Source: Chitinophaga niabensis
GTDB taxonomy: Bacteria; Bacteroidota; Bacteroidia; Chitinophagales; Chitinophagaceae
DNA: 64,000 nt
Direction: 5' to 3'
Assembly (NCBI GenBank): GCA_017849435.1
Contig: JAFIGY010000022.1
Coordinates: forward strand, 186,001 to 250,000
Made by a program: the position numbers and the translations under genes. Below are positions 7,199 to 16,694 of the stretch, one piece after another. How positions within the stretch are numbered: position 1 is the stretch's first letter; each line of letters begins with the position of its first letter. Under the pieces are notes generated by a model. It saw only the letters and a list, made by a program, of their open reading frames with translations, searched no databases and was not told the DNA's origin.

Positions 7199-10100
7199 AT
7201 GTCGGATTCATCGCTAAAAAGGATACAAAAGCTGCTGGTAGCCAACCGCGGCGAGATCGCGGTGCGGATATTGAGAGCAGCCTCGGAATTAAGGATCAGG
7301 ACGGTTGCCATCTTCACGTATGAAGACCGGTATTCCCTTCACCGGTACAAGGCAGACGAAGCTTATCAGATCGGAAAAGATGACGAGCCCCTCAAACCGT
7401 ACCTGGACATTGAGGCGATCATTCACCTCGCCAAAACGCAAAAGGTGGACGCCATCCATCCCGGTTATGGCTTCCTCAGCGAGAATGTGCAGTTCGCCCG
7501 GAGATGTCAGGAAGAAGGAATCATTTTTATAGGTCCCGATCCCGAAGTAATGGCGCAGCTCGGTGACAAGGTGGCGGCCAAAACCCTCGCCAGAAAGGTA
7601 GGCGTGCCTTTGATCGAGGACAGTCGCCTTAAACTCGAAAGCGTGGCCATAGCAAGGGAGGAAGCAGAGCGTATAGGCTTCCCCGTTATTCTCAAGGCAG
7701 CAGCCGGCGGCGGCGGTCGCGGTATGCGCGTAGTCCACAAGGCCGACCAGCTGGAGAAATCTTTCACGGAAGCCAAAAGTGAGGCTGGCAAAGCGTTTGG
7801 AGACGATACGATCTTTATAGAGAAATTCATAGAAGAGCCCAAGCATATTGAAGTACAGCTGATGGGGGATAACCATGGCAATATCGTTCACCTGTATGAA
7901 CGCGACTGCTCGGTGCAGCGCCGTTTTCAAAAGGTGGTGGAAATTGCGCCGTCTCCCAATCTGCCTGTGGAAACGAAAGAGGAGATCTACAAATATGCGT
8001 TGGCGTTAGCTCACGAAGTGAAATACAACAACGTGGGTACGGTGGAATTCCTGGTAGACCGGCAGCACAAGGTTTATTTCATTGAAGTGAACCCCCGCAT
8101 CCAGGTAGAACATACGGTTACGGAAGAAGTAACGGGTATAGACATTGTGCGGTCGCAAATACTTATTGCCAAAGGGCATCATTTGTCCGACCCCGAAATA
8201 TTCCTCAAGTCGCAGGAAGACGTTAAGCTGAACGGTTTCGCCATTCAGTGCCGCGTTACCACGGAAGATCCGGAGAATAATTTCACGCCGGATTATGGAA
8301 CCGTGATTGCTTACCGGAATGCGGGTGGTTTCGGGATCAGGCTGGATGAAGGGAGCGCTTACTCCGGCGTGAAGATCTCACCTTTCTTCGATTCCATGCT
8401 GGTAAAAATCACCGCCTCCGGCCGTACGCTTTCCGGCGCTGCCGGCCGTTTGCACCGTACTCTGAAGGAGTTCAGGATCCGTGGGGTGAAGACCAATATC
8501 CGTTTTCTGGAGAATGTGATCACGCACGACACTTTCCGGAAAGGGAATTGTACGGTCAGCTTTATTGACAAACATCCCGAGCTCTTCAAGTTGTCGCCGA
8601 TCCGTGACCGCGCCACCAAAACGCTCATGTACCTGGCGGATGTTACAGTGAACGGACATGTGGATGTGAAAGAAAAGAACGAGAGCCGCAAATTCCGTGT
8701 GCCGCATGTGCCGTTCTTCGATCCGTTGGCGTCGGTGCCAGAGGGGTCCCGCAACAAATTGCTCACACTTGGTCGCGAAGCATTCGCGGAATGGCTGCGT
8801 AACGAAAAGCCGGTCTACTTCACAGATACCACCTATCGCGATGCACACCAGAGCCTGCTCGCCACCCGTGTGCGCTCGAAAGATATCCTCGCTGTAGCGG
8901 AAGGCTATGCCCGCAACAACCCGCAGATCTTCTCCATGGAAGTATGGGGCGGCGCTACCTTCGACGTGGCTATGCGTTTCCTGCACGAATGCCCCTGGCG
9001 CAGGCTCCAGCAGATCCGAGAGGCCATGCCCAATGTGTTGTTACAGATGTTATTCCGTGGCTCCAATGCCGTAGGATACTCCGCTTACCCGGAGAATCTC
9101 ATCGCCAAATTCATTGAAAAAGCAGCCGAGAACGGGATTGATATCTTCCGCATCTTTGATTCCCTCAATGATATTGAAGCCATGAAACCCAGCATCGGGT
9201 TCGTGCGCAACAATACAAACGCCCTCGCCCAGGCAGCCATCAGCTACACCGGCGACATCCTGGCCAAAGACAATTCAAAATACACGCTCAATTATTACAT
9301 CCAGCTCGCCAAACGCCTCGAAGACGCCGGCGCACACATGCTCTGCATCAAGGACATGGCGGGGCTCCTCAAACCACAAGCCGCCACCGTGCTCACCGGC
9401 GCCCTGAAAGACGCCGTGAAGCTTCCCATTGTGCTCCATACGCACGACACCGCTTCCATACAGGCCGCCACCTATCTGAAGGCCATAGAAGCAGGCGTGA
9501 ACGTAGTGGATTGCGCCATCGCATCGCTGAGCGGGCTCACCTCGCAGCCCAACCTCAACTCCATGATTGCCATCCTCGAAGGCCATGAGCGCAGCCAGCC
9601 GATGAACCTCGCTTCCCTCAACGAATACAGCAACTACTGGGAAGATGTGCGGGAATTCTATTATCCCTTTGAATCGGATATGAAGGCCGGTACCGCGCAG
9701 GTGTATGAGAACGAGATCCCCGGCGGACAATATTCTAACCTGCGGCAGCAGGCGGAGTCCCTCGGGCTGGGCGACAAACTCGAGATCATCAAACATAATT
9801 ACGCCGTGGTGAACCATCTCTTCGGCGATATCGTGAAAGTAACTCCCAGCTCCAAGGTGGTAGGAGATATGGCGCTCTTCATGACCGCCAACAACCTCAA
9901 CGCAGAGGATGTGCTGGACGAATCCCGCAATCTCGCATTCCCCGCCTCCGTGCAGGGCTTCTTCAAAGGCGAGATCGGCACGCCGTACGGAGGATTCCCG
10001 GAGAAACTACAGCGCATTGTGCTGAAGGGCATCGAACCGCTGAAAGGTAAGCCTAACGATCATCTGCCGCCGGTGGACTTCAACAGCGACTTTGCGGCCT

Positions 10101-10654
10101 TCCAGCTGAAATATCCGCTGGCGGAGTTCCTGGATTACCTGAGCTACCACATGTTCCCGAAAGTATTTGAAGAATACTATCAGCATGCGCAGGTATTCGG
10201 CAATGTGGAAGCCATTCCCACACCGGCCTTCTTCTATGGACTGAAGCTCGGCGAGGAAATATTGATCACTTTGGGGAAAGGGAAAACCATCATCGTAAAA
10301 CTGCTGTATGTATTGCCGCCGGACGCTACCGGTATGCGTACCGTGGTGTTTGAGCTAAACGGCTATACCCGCCGCGTACAAGTGCGGGATAAATCCGTGA
10401 AGAGCGAGGTACCGGTGAATAAAAAGGTCAGCAATCCGGAAGTAGAAGTGGGAGCGCCGCTACAGGGCAAGCTTTCTAAACTGCTGGTAAAGGCGGGCGA
10501 TGCGATCAGTTCCAATACGCCGTTGTTCATCATTGAAGCGATGAAAATGGAAACAACCGTAACGGCTACACGGAATACGAAGATAAAGGCCATCCATCTT
10601 CGGGAAGGCACCATGGTGCAGCAGGACGACCTGGTAGTAGAACTCGAGAACTGA
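7199..10654 (+). CDS. pyc: pyruvate carboxylase
   Basis: A single-chain biotin enzyme of 1151 residues that makes oxaloacetate from pyruvate, bicarbonate and ATP. The N-terminal biotin carboxylase half opens LLVANRGEIAVRILRAA and carries the Gly-rich ATP loop (KAAAGGGGRGMR). The central carboxyltransferase (HMGL-like) has the DTTYRDAHQSLLATRVR metal-site region. A PYC_OADA conserved region follows, then a C-terminal biotinyl domain with EAMKMET (biotinyl lysine about K1116). Length and order match the family. ATG at 7199 is preferred over TTG at 7175, because homology begins just after it. Monocistronic, with a bidirectional terminator after the stop. Confidence 0.97.
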   Translation: MSDSSLKRIQKLLVANRGEIAVRILRAASELRIRTVAIFTYEDRYSLHRYKADEAYQIGKDDEPLKPYLDIEAIIHLAKTQKVDAIHPGYGFLSENVQFARRCQEEGIIFIGPDPEVMAQLGDKVAAKTLARKVGVPLIEDSRLKLESVAIAREEAERIGFPVILKAAAGGGGRGMRVVHKADQLEKSFTEAKSEAGKAFGDDTIFIEKFIEEPKHIEVQLMGDNHGNIVHLYERDCSVQRRFQKVVEIAPSPNLPVETKEEIYKYALALAHEVKYNNVGTVEFLVDRQHKVYFIEVNPRIQVEHTVTEEVTGIDIVRSQILIAKGHHLSDPEIFLKSQEDVKLNGFAIQCRVTTEDPENNFTPDYGTVIAYRNAGGFGIRLDEGSAYSGVKISPFFDSMLVKITASGRTLSGAAGRLHRTLKEFRIRGVKTNIRFLENVITHDTFRKGNCTVSFIDKHPELFKLSPIRDRATKTLMYLADVTVNGHVDVKEKNESRKFRVPHVPFFDPLASVPEGSRNKLLTLGREAFAEWLRNEKPVYFTDTTYRDAHQSLLATRVRSKDILAVAEGYARNNPQIFSMEVWGGATFDVAMRFLHECPWRRLQQIREAMPNVLLQMLFRGSNAVGYSAYPENLIAKFIEKAAENGIDIFRIFDSLNDIEAMKPSIGFVRNNTNALAQAAISYTGDILAKDNSKYTLNYYIQLAKRLEDAGAHMLCIKDMAGLLKPQAATVLTGALKDAVKLPIVLHTHDTASIQAATYLKAIEAGVNVVDCAIASLSGLTSQPNLNSMIAILEGHERSQPMNLASLNEYSNYWEDVREFYYPFESDMKAGTAQVYENEIPGGQYSNLRQQAESLGLGDKLEIIKHNYAVVNHLFGDIVKVTPSSKVVGDMALFMTANNLNAEDVLDESRNLAFPASVQGFFKGEIGTPYGGFPEKLQRIVLKGIEPLKGKPNDHLPPVDFNSDFAAFQLKYPLAEFLDYLSYHMFPKVFEEYYQHAQVFGNVEAIPTPAFFYGLKLGEEILITLGKGKTIIVKLLYVLPPDATGMRTVVFELNGYTRRVQVRDKSVKSEVPVNKKVSNPEVEVGAPLQGKLSKLLVKAGDAISSNTPLFIIEAMKMETTVTATRNTKIKAIHLREGTMVQQDDLVVELEN

Positions 10655-10660
10655 ACATAA

Positions 10661-10698
10661 AAAAAGCAAAAGCGGGATGAACTCCTGCTTTTGCTTTT
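10661..10698. terminator. bidirectional terminator between pyc and ndk
   Basis: AAAAAGCAAAAGC pairs with GCTTTTGCTTTTT; the stem extends inward by GGGA/TCCT with one wobble. A run on one side and T run on the other serve both convergent genes. Confidence 0.9.
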
Positions 10699-10719
10699 TA
10701 TACCTTGCGAGTTTTGCTT

Positions 10720-11136
10720 TTAGAAACGCTCCAGTCCGCTGAAGAAGAAATCGCCTTCAATGGCGGCATTCTCGTCTGAATCAGAACCATGAACGGCGTT
10801 ACGGCCGATAGATTCCGCATACAGCTTACGGATGGTGCCTTCAGCCGCCTGTGCGGGGTTAGTGGCGCCGATCAGCGTACGGAAATCTTCCACAGCATTC
10901 TTCTTCTCAAGGATAGCTGCCACAATGTGCCCGCTGCTCATGAACTCTACCAGCTCGCCGTAAAAGGGTCTTTCCTTGTGTACAGCATAGAATTCACCGG
11001 CTTTTTCAGCAGAAAGACGGGTCAGTTTCATGGCTACGATCCGGAAACCTGCTGCGCAGATCTTGTCAAGGATAGCCCCGATGTGTCCGTTCTGTACGGC
11101 ATCGGGCTTGATCATGGTAAATGTTCTGTTACTCAT
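10720..11136 (-). CDS. ndk: nucleoside diphosphate kinase
   Basis: A 138-residue enzyme that transfers the gamma phosphate between nucleoside di- and triphosphates. It starts [17 protein letters not shown], has the active-site signature NAVHGSDS with the phospho-histidine at H116, and ends at normal family length. The ATG at 11136 is chosen, because a longer upstream frame would place the start before the predicted promoter. Monocistronic, facing pyc. Confidence 0.97.
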   Translation of the reverse strand: MSNRTFTMIKPDAVQNGHIGAILDKICAAGFRIVAMKLTRLSAEKAGEFYAVHKERPFYGELVEFMSSGHIVAAILEKKNAVEDFRTLIGATNPAQAAEGTIRKLYAESIGRNAVHGSDSDENAAIEGDFFFSGLERF

Positions 11137-11169
11137 ATTTTCAATTGGTCGTTGTACAAAAATTTGGCG

Positions 11170-11200
11170 CAAAAGTAAACAGATTTTACTTAGCATTAAA
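11170..11200 (-). promoter_or_regulatory. Bacteroidota-type promoter of ndk
   Basis: Minus-strand TTTA (plus 11197-11200), 19 bases, then TACTTTTG (plus 11170-11177), a perfect TAnnTTTG. Leader of roughly 25-30 bases to the ATG at 11136. Confidence 0.65.
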
Positions 11201-11300
11201 AAATTTTGAAATTCTGGCTCAAATGAAGAACTTCGCACTTCGTTTGCCTAAACGAAAGCAGGTAGCGACATAACAGCTAGTAACATATATTGTTTTTGGA

Positions 11301-12305
11301 ATGAAGCCAATTGAGGATATCAAGCCATTACTGGAAAGCCCCAAAAAAGTGGTGGTAACGATGCACCAGAAACCGGATGCAGATGCGATGGGCTCCTCGC
11401 TCGCCATGTATCATTACCTGCGCCGCAAAGGGCATGATGTGACCGTTATCTCGCCCACCAATTACCCTGATTTCCTGAAATGGATGCCCGGCAGTGATGC
11501 GGTGCTGGATTTTGAATCCGCCACGGACAAGTCCCAGAAAGCGCTGGAAGGTGTGGAAATGTTGTTCTGCCTGGATTTCAATACGATGAGCCGGACCAAA
11601 AACATGGAGCCCAACCTGGAAAAACTGCAATGCGTGAAGGTTTTGGTAGACCATCACCTGGACCCGCAACCGGATTTCGACTACGGTATCAGCGATACCA
11701 CGGCCGCCTCCACCGCTCAGCTGATCTATGAGATCATCTACCGGCTGGGGGACGAACACTATATCGACAACGATATTGCGCAGTGTATTTACGCCGGTAC
11801 CATGACGGACACAGGCTCTTTCCGTTTTGCGTCCACCTCCGCCCGCGTGCACCGCATGGTGGCCGATCTTCTGGAAAGAGGGCTGGAGCATGAATACATC
11901 CACCAGGCCATTTATGATAACTTCCTCGAGAACCGCCTTCGTTTTATCGGGCATAGTCTGCTGAACCGGATGGAAGTTTTTTATGAGACGAATACAGCCA
12001 TCATGGCGATCCCGTATAGCGATCTGAAGCGGTTCGACCTGCAGACGGGGGATACGGAAGGACTGGTAAATTTCCTTTTGTCCATACAAGGCATTAAATT
12101 AGCAGCGCTGATCATAGACCGGAACTCGGAAGTGAAGCTTTCTTTCCGCTCCAAAGGCAATTTTGACGTGAACACGTTTGCACGCAGATACTTTGAAGGG
12201 GGAGGGCACTTTAACGCTTCCGGCGGCCGCAGCTCGGATTCGCTGGACAAAACCGTACAGCGTTTCCTCAATGCAATGCATGAAAATGAAGATCTTTTGC
12301 AATAA
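11301..12305 (+). CDS. DHH/DHHA1 phosphoesterase, NrnA-like
   Basis: A 334-residue enzyme of the bifunctional oligoribonuclease / pAp phosphatase type. The DHH domain shows the metal-binding motifs HQKPDADAMGSSLA, CLDFN and VDHHLDP, with TDTG further on. The C-terminal DHHA1 domain ends with GGGHFNASGGRS, the substrate-binding GGGH motif. It probably degrades nanoRNA or 3',5'-pAp in the cytoplasm. The FKBP lipoprotein follows after 19 bases, so the two are probably co-transcribed. TGTTTTTG lies 2 bases before the ATG, which may mean a leaderless transcript. Confidence 0.9.
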   Translation: MKPIEDIKPLLESPKKVVVTMHQKPDADAMGSSLAMYHYLRRKGHDVTVISPTNYPDFLKWMPGSDAVLDFESATDKSQKALEGVEMLFCLDFNTMSRTKNMEPNLEKLQCVKVLVDHHLDPQPDFDYGISDTTAASTAQLIYEIIYRLGDEHYIDNDIAQCIYAGTMTDTGSFRFASTSARVHRMVADLLERGLEHEYIHQAIYDNFLENRLRFIGHSLLNRMEVFYETNTAIMAIPYSDLKRFDLQTGDTEGLVNFLLSIQGIKLAALIIDRNSEVKLSFRSKGNFDVNTFARRYFEGGGHFNASGGRSSDSLDKTVQRFLNAMHENEDLLQ

Positions 12306-12324
12306 ACTTACCTAATACAATCAA

Positions 12325-13206
12325 ATGAAAAAGAACAATCTGTTACTTGTTGCATCACTGGGCTTGTTGCTCGCAAGTTGTAAAAGCGGCCCGAAAAAAA
12401 CTCCTGGTGGTATTGATTATACCGTTGAGAAATCAGGAAACGGTGCCAAACTGAAGATCGGAGACACCATCCTCGTGCACTTTACTTCCTATCTCAATGA
12501 TTCCATGATCATGAGCACCCGTCAGCATTCTTCCAATGCTGTTCCCATCGTGATCACCAAATCCAACGACAAATATGATCTGATGGACGGTTTTGCCCAG
12601 CTGACAGAAGGTGACAGCGCCCTGTTCATCATGCCGGTGGATTCCATGAAGGAAAAACCGCCGTTCGTGAAACCCGGCGACAAGTTCAAAGTAGGCTTTT
12701 ATGTAGAAAGCGTATACTCTGCGGCTAAACAAACTGCAAAAGACGAAAAGGCCATCAAGGAATACGTTGAAAAGAACAAGTTGAAAGCTACCAAAACTGA
12801 GAAAGGCGTTTACGTGGCTGTCACTCAGGAAGGTACCGGTGAAAAGCCGAAGAATGGCGATACCGTTTCCATGAACTATACCGGTAAACTGCTGGATGGT
12901 AAAACATTTGACTCCAACACGGATTCTACCATTCACCCAGGCATGCCGCTGCAACCTTTTGTTTTCGCGCTCGGTGAAGGCCGCGTGATCCCGGGATGGG
13001 ATGATGCGATCCTCCAGCTGAAAAAAGGTTCCAAAGCTACCATCGTGATCCCTTCCGCTATGGGCTACGGTCTCCGCGGTGGTGGTCCGATCATCGGCCC
13101 GAACAGCGTGCTCGTATTCAATGTGGAACTGATGGATGTTAAGGCTCCCGTAGCTGCACCTCCGGCACCGGTAGTAACTCCGGCTGCTCCTGCCAAAAAG
13201 AAATAA
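12325..13206 (+). CDS. FKBP-type peptidyl-prolyl isomerase lipoprotein, two FKBP-like domains
   Basis: A 293-residue lipoprotein with a lipobox ending LLLASC (C19), so it is probably anchored on the periplasmic or outer membrane face. The first domain (about residues 35-135) is a degenerate FKBP fold beginning GDTILVHFTSYLNDS. The second (about 160-262) is a proper FKBP domain with NYTGKLLDGKTFDSN, VIPGWDDAI and ATIVIPSAMGYG. It ends in an Ala/Pro-rich tail with three lysines. The role is envelope protein folding. A bidirectional terminator follows. Confidence 0.93.
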   Translation: MKKNNLLLVASLGLLLASCKSGPKKTPGGIDYTVEKSGNGAKLKIGDTILVHFTSYLNDSMIMSTRQHSSNAVPIVITKSNDKYDLMDGFAQLTEGDSALFIMPVDSMKEKPPFVKPGDKFKVGFYVESVYSAAKQTAKDEKAIKEYVEKNKLKATKTEKGVYVAVTQEGTGEKPKNGDTVSMNYTGKLLDGKTFDSNTDSTIHPGMPLQPFVFALGEGRVIPGWDDAILQLKKGSKATIVIPSAMGYGLRGGGPIIGPNSVLVFNVELMDVKAPVAAPPAPVVTPAAPAKKK

Positions 13207-13225
13207 TCCGCATCATTGCGATAAC

Positions 13226-13258
13226 AAAAAAGGTTGTCTTAGCGGACAACCTTTTTTT
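13226..13258. terminator. bidirectional terminator
   Basis: AAAAAAGGTTGTC and GACAACCTTTTTTT form a 13-bp stem with a 6-base loop between convergent genes. Confidence 0.92.
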
Positions 13259-13260
13259 AT

Positions 13261-13656
13261 TTACAGGAATTTACGTCTGACCTGCGCATCCGGCACCATG
13301 CATTCCTCCCTTTTCCCGAACCAGCGGTAACGGTTCCGCACAATCCAGTTGTACATCGCATCCCGCAGGGGTTTAGGCAGGATGATTAGTATCCATGCCA
13401 TGCTCCAGGGAAACCCCAGTTGCTTTAACACCCTCAACCCCGCGCCACTCTTCACATACACCGCCCCCTCGTCCAGCAACACAAACGTATCCATCTTCCC
13501 CTGATCCAGCCCGGCTTTTTCGAGCAACGCCGCAGCAACGGGGGATTGCAATGGCGCAAAACGGAATCGGTCGCGCTTATCATGACGGATCACGAAATTC
13601 ACGCCTGCGTTACAAAAATTACAGACGCCATCAAAGAGTATGACAGCAGGCTCCAT
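13261..13656 (-). CDS. DCC-family thiol-disulfide oxidoreductase-like protein (DUF393)
   Basis: A 131-residue member of the DCC family. It opens VILFDGVCNFCNAG, with the family's Asp and a CxxC pair (C12, C15), followed by FVIRHDKRDRFRFAPLQS and the ALL / DTFVLL segments. The fold is predicted to be thioredoxin-like and the family is assigned redox function, but the substrate is unknown. It starts 2 bases after the purB stop, so it is the distal gene of a purB operon. Confidence 0.85.
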   Translation of the reverse strand: MEPAVILFDGVCNFCNAGVNFVIRHDKRDRFRFAPLQSPVAAALLEKAGLDQGKMDTFVLLDEGAVYVKSGAGLRVLKQLGFPWSMAWILIILPKPLRDAMYNWIVRNRYRWFGKREECMVPDAQVRRKFL

Positions 13657-13658
13657 GA

Positions 13659-14999
13659 TCAGTGAATACCGGTGTAATTATGCGGGGTGATGGCTTTCAG
13701 TTCTTTCTTCAGCGCCGCGCTGATTTTCAGCCCTTCAATGAATTTATGCATGGTTTTCTGCGTGATCTGCTCACCGCCGCGCGTCAGTTCTTTCAATGCT
13801 TCATAAGGCTGCGGGTAATTTTCCCGACGCAACACGGTCTGAATAGCTTCCGCCACTACGGCCCAGTTGTGTTCCAGGTCCTCATGCAGCTTGGACGAAT
13901 GAAGGATCAGTTTGCCCAGTCCTTTTTCCAGGGATTTGATGGCCAGCAGGCTGTGTGCGAAGGGCACACCCACATTGCGCAACACGGTAGAGTCCGTAAG
14001 GTCGCGCTGGAGGCGGGAGATAGGCAGTTTGGCGCTGAGATGTTCGAACAGGGCATTGGCCAGGCCAAGGTTGCCTTCGGCATTCTCAAAATCGATCGGG
14101 TTCACTTTATGCGGCATGGCGGAAGAGCCTACCTCATTCTTTTTGATTTTCTGTTTGAAGTAATCCATCGAGATATACGTCCACACATCCCGCGCAAAAT
14201 CGATCAGGATGTTGTTCACCCGTTTCAGTGTATCGAACTGCGCCGCTATATTATCGTAATGCTCGATCTGCGTAGTGTATTGCATGCGCTGCAGACCAAG
14301 GATATTGTTTACGAACCTGTTACCGAATTTCTCCCAGTTAACAGCCGGAAAGGCAACATTATGGGCGTTGAAATTTCCGGTAGCGCCGCCGAATTTAGCG
14401 GCAAAGGGGATCTGGCCCAGTAATTTGATCTGGCCTTCCAGCCGCTCCACGAACACAAGTATCTCTTTCCCGAGGCGGGTGGGAGAAGCCGGTTGGCCGT
14501 GGGTTCTGGCCAGCATCGGAATATCTTTCCACTCTTTCGCAAGTTTCTTCAGATGCAACACCAGGTTGGCTACAGCAGGGAGATAGACATGTTCTATGGC
14601 ATCTTTCCAGAGCAGGGGGGTAGCCGTATTATTGACATCCTGGGAGGTCAACCCGAAATGCACCCATTCCAGCTTATCCTCCAGTCCGAGATTCTTCAAT
14701 TCGTTCTTGAGAAAATACTCCACCGCTTTTACATCATGGTTCGTGATCTTCTCCGTATCCTTCACCAACTGGGCATTTTCCACGGTGAACGACTGGTAGA
14801 TGTTACGCAATGCGGGGATCTTGGCTTTCGGAATGGAGAACAGCTTCTGTTCAGCCAGGGCAATGAAATATTCCACTTCCACCTGTACACGGTAACGGAT
14901 CAGTGCAAACTCGGAAAAATAGGGGGCGAGTTCTTCCAGTTGTCCCCTGTAACGCCCGTCTACCGGGGAAATAGCAGTTAAAGCTTGTAATTGCATCAT
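13659..14999 (-). CDS. purB: adenylosuccinate lyase
   Basis: A 446-residue lyase acting twice in purine synthesis, on SAICAR and adenylosuccinate. It starts LTAISPVDGRYRGQLEELAP, shows the ARTHGQPASPTRLGKE stretch, and has the fumarase/aspartase superfamily signature SSAMPHKVNPIDFENAEG. Length and motifs match the longer, E. coli-like PurB. Two adjacent ATG codons (14999, 14996) are both plausible. It is divergent from mqnA and followed within 2 bases by the DCC-family gene. Confidence 0.96.
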   Translation of the reverse strand: MMQLQALTAISPVDGRYRGQLEELAPYFSEFALIRYRVQVEVEYFIALAEQKLFSIPKAKIPALRNIYQSFTVENAQLVKDTEKITNHDVKAVEYFLKNELKNLGLEDKLEWVHFGLTSQDVNNTATPLLWKDAIEHVYLPAVANLVLHLKKLAKEWKDIPMLARTHGQPASPTRLGKEILVFVERLEGQIKLLGQIPFAAKFGGATGNFNAHNVAFPAVNWEKFGNRFVNNILGLQRMQYTTQIEHYDNIAAQFDTLKRVNNILIDFARDVWTYISMDYFKQKIKKNEVGSSAMPHKVNPIDFENAEGNLGLANALFEHLSAKLPISRLQRDLTDSTVLRNVGVPFAHSLLAIKSLEKGLGKLILHSSKLHEDLEHNWAVVAEAIQTVLRRENYPQPYEALKELTRGGEQITQKTMHKFIEGLKISAALKKELKAITPHNYTGIH

Positions 15000-15054
15000 A
15001 TTTTGATTATCCGGTCAATATTGCCCCTGGCAACCATTGCTGGCAAGTCCGGCG

Positions 15055-15082
15055 TTGGTATGCAGGAATTACTTTATTTTTG
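15055..15082 (+). promoter_or_regulatory. Bacteroidota-type promoter of mqnA
   Basis: TTG at 15055-15057, 17 bases, then TATTTTTG at 15075-15082, a perfect -7 match. Transcription would start near 15088, inside any frame opened at an upstream codon, so the mqnA start must be downstream. Confidence 0.6.
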
Positions 15083-15102
15083 CAGGCTCAAAATTACAGA
15101 AA

Positions 15103-15840
15103 TTGGAACGGAAAGTAAAAGTAGCTGCGGTTAGTTATCTGAATACGAAACCTTTATTATATGGATTCAGGGGTCACAACATCCTGCGGTCCATGGAACT
15201 GAGCCTGGATTACCCGGCAAAGATCGCCCGTCAGCTGATTGACAGGGAAGTGGATGTAGCGCTGGTGCCGGTGGCGATCATCCCGAAACTGGAAGAATAT
15301 CATATTATTGCTGATTTTTGTATCGGAGCGGAAGGGCCCGTGGCCTCCGTTTGCCTTTTCAGCGAAGTGCCGCTGCAGGAGATCAAACGTATTTACCTCG
15401 ATTATCAAAGCCGTACTTCCGTGGCCCTGCTGAAAATACTCGTGCGGGATCACTGGAAGCTTTCCGTGGAGTTTATAGAAACCACGGGGGATTACCAGGA
15501 TAAGATAAAGGGTACCGATGCCGGTCTCGTTATCGGCGACCGCGCCCTTGCGCAGCGACATATTTCTCCCTTCATCTATGACCTCGGTGAAGCCTGGCTG
15601 CGTTTCACCAGCCTGCCTTTCGTTTTCGCCGCCTGGATCAGCAACCGCCCGCTGCCGGTGGAATTCATCCAGCAGTTCAACGATGCCAACAGCATCGGGC
15701 TAAACAACCTGCCAGCTGTGGTGGCCGAGAACAGCAATCCCTGGTTTGACCTCACCGCCTACTACACTCAAAATATCAGCTACCGCCTTACACCCGCCAA
15801 AAGACAGGGTATGCAGCGATTCCTTGGCTACCTGGTCTGA
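15103..15840 (+). CDS. mqnA: chorismate dehydratase, menaquinone biosynthesis (futalosine route)
   Basis: A 245-residue MqnA/MqnD-family protein that dehydrates chorismate in the first committed step of the futalosine pathway. It has the N-terminal VAAVSYLNTKPLLYGF motif, DVALVPVAIIPKL, and DYQSRTSVALLKIL, all typical of the family's periplasmic-binding-like fold. TTG at 15103 (LERKVKVAAV) is chosen, because the promoter ends only 20 bases upstream and there is no ATG between it and the conserved N-terminus. The menaquinone assignment implies respiration with MK. No other mqn gene is nearby. Confidence 0.88.
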   Translation: MERKVKVAAVSYLNTKPLLYGFRGHNILRSMELSLDYPAKIARQLIDREVDVALVPVAIIPKLEEYHIIADFCIGAEGPVASVCLFSEVPLQEIKRIYLDYQSRTSVALLKILVRDHWKLSVEFIETTGDYQDKIKGTDAGLVIGDRALAQRHISPFIYDLGEAWLRFTSLPFVFAAWISNRPLPVEFIQQFNDANSIGLNNLPAVVAENSNPWFDLTAYYTQNISYRLTPAKRQGMQRFLGYLV

Positions 15841-15858
15841 ATAAATTTAAAGTAAAGT

Positions 15859-15897
15859 TGAGAGGAAAAAGGGTTAACTTTTAGTAAAATCCTCTCA
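15859..15897 (+). promoter_or_regulatory. 8-bp hairpin abutting a start codon
   Basis: TGAGAGGA (15859-15866) and TCCTCTCA (15890-15897) form a perfect 8-bp stem around a 23-base loop that contains a second small dyad (AAAAG..CTTTT). The 3' arm ends one base before the ATG at 15899, so folding could hinder ribosome loading. Confidence 0.4.
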
Positions 15898-15898
15898 T

Positions 15899-16555
15899 AT
15901 GAAAATAGGTATCCTTGGTTCCGGAGCGGCTGGACTAGCCCTCGGGAGCGGCCTGATTCGTATAGGCCATGCCGTTATGATCGGCACCCGGAGGCCCGAG
16001 CAGGAAAAATTGCAGGAATGGCTGCATCAGCATCAAAAAGATGGTCAGCTCGGAACCTTTGCCGAGGCTGCCGCATACGGAGACGTACTGATCCTTTGTA
16101 CCAACTGGCAGGGAACGAAGGCTGCGATTGAAATGGCCGGTATCTGGAATTTCAAAAAGAAAGTAGTTATAGACGTTACCAATCCGCTGGATGGCAAGGG
16201 CCCCGATAAGGCCGGCCGCCTGGAACTGGCATTGAGGAATGCCGCTTCCGGCGGGGAACAGATACAGGCCTGGCTGCAGGACGCACATGTGGTAAAGGCA
16301 TTCAATAGTATCGGTAACCCCTATATGATCATGCCCCGCTTTAAGGAAGGTGAGCCCACCATGTTTGTTGCCGGCAACGACGATCTCGCGAAAAAGGCTG
16401 TAGAAGATCTTTTGCGGCAGGCGGGATGGAAAGATGTGGTAGATACGGGCGAGATAGAGATGAGCCGTCATCTGGAATCACTGGCGGTGATCTGGTGTGC
16501 TTATGGTTTCCGGACCGGTACCTGGAACCATGCTTTTCGTTTACTCCGGGAGTGA
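15899..16555 (+). CDS. NADPH-dependent F420 reductase-like NAD(P)-binding protein
   Basis: A 218-residue single-domain Rossmann protein. It opens MKIGILGSGAAGLALGSGL, the dinucleotide-binding Gly motif, followed by GTRRPEQ (a basic pair after the second strand suggests NADPH). It also has VVIDVTNPLDGKG and VVKAFNSIGNP, which are typical of the F420-dependent NADP oxidoreductase family (also IPR028939-type proteins). F420 itself is not expected in Bacteroidota, so the true substrate is probably something else. Monocistronic; a hairpin lies just before the start. Confidence 0.82.
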   Translation: MKIGILGSGAAGLALGSGLIRIGHAVMIGTRRPEQEKLQEWLHQHQKDGQLGTFAEAAAYGDVLILCTNWQGTKAAIEMAGIWNFKKKVVIDVTNPLDGKGPDKAGRLELALRNAASGGEQIQAWLQDAHVVKAFNSIGNPYMIMPRFKEGEPTMFVAGNDDLAKKAVEDLLRQAGWKDVVDTGEIEMSRHLESLAVIWCAYGFRTGTWNHAFRLLRE

Positions 16556-16694
16556 TTTTTATCCCTTCGTAGTATAACTTAAAGTGATATAACCTTTATT
16601 TACTATTTATAATTCATCTTTCTATGTTGCCACGCATATCTATTAAAGAGGCATTAGAACAAGATTAATACGATATTATATTGTTTGTAATCAG

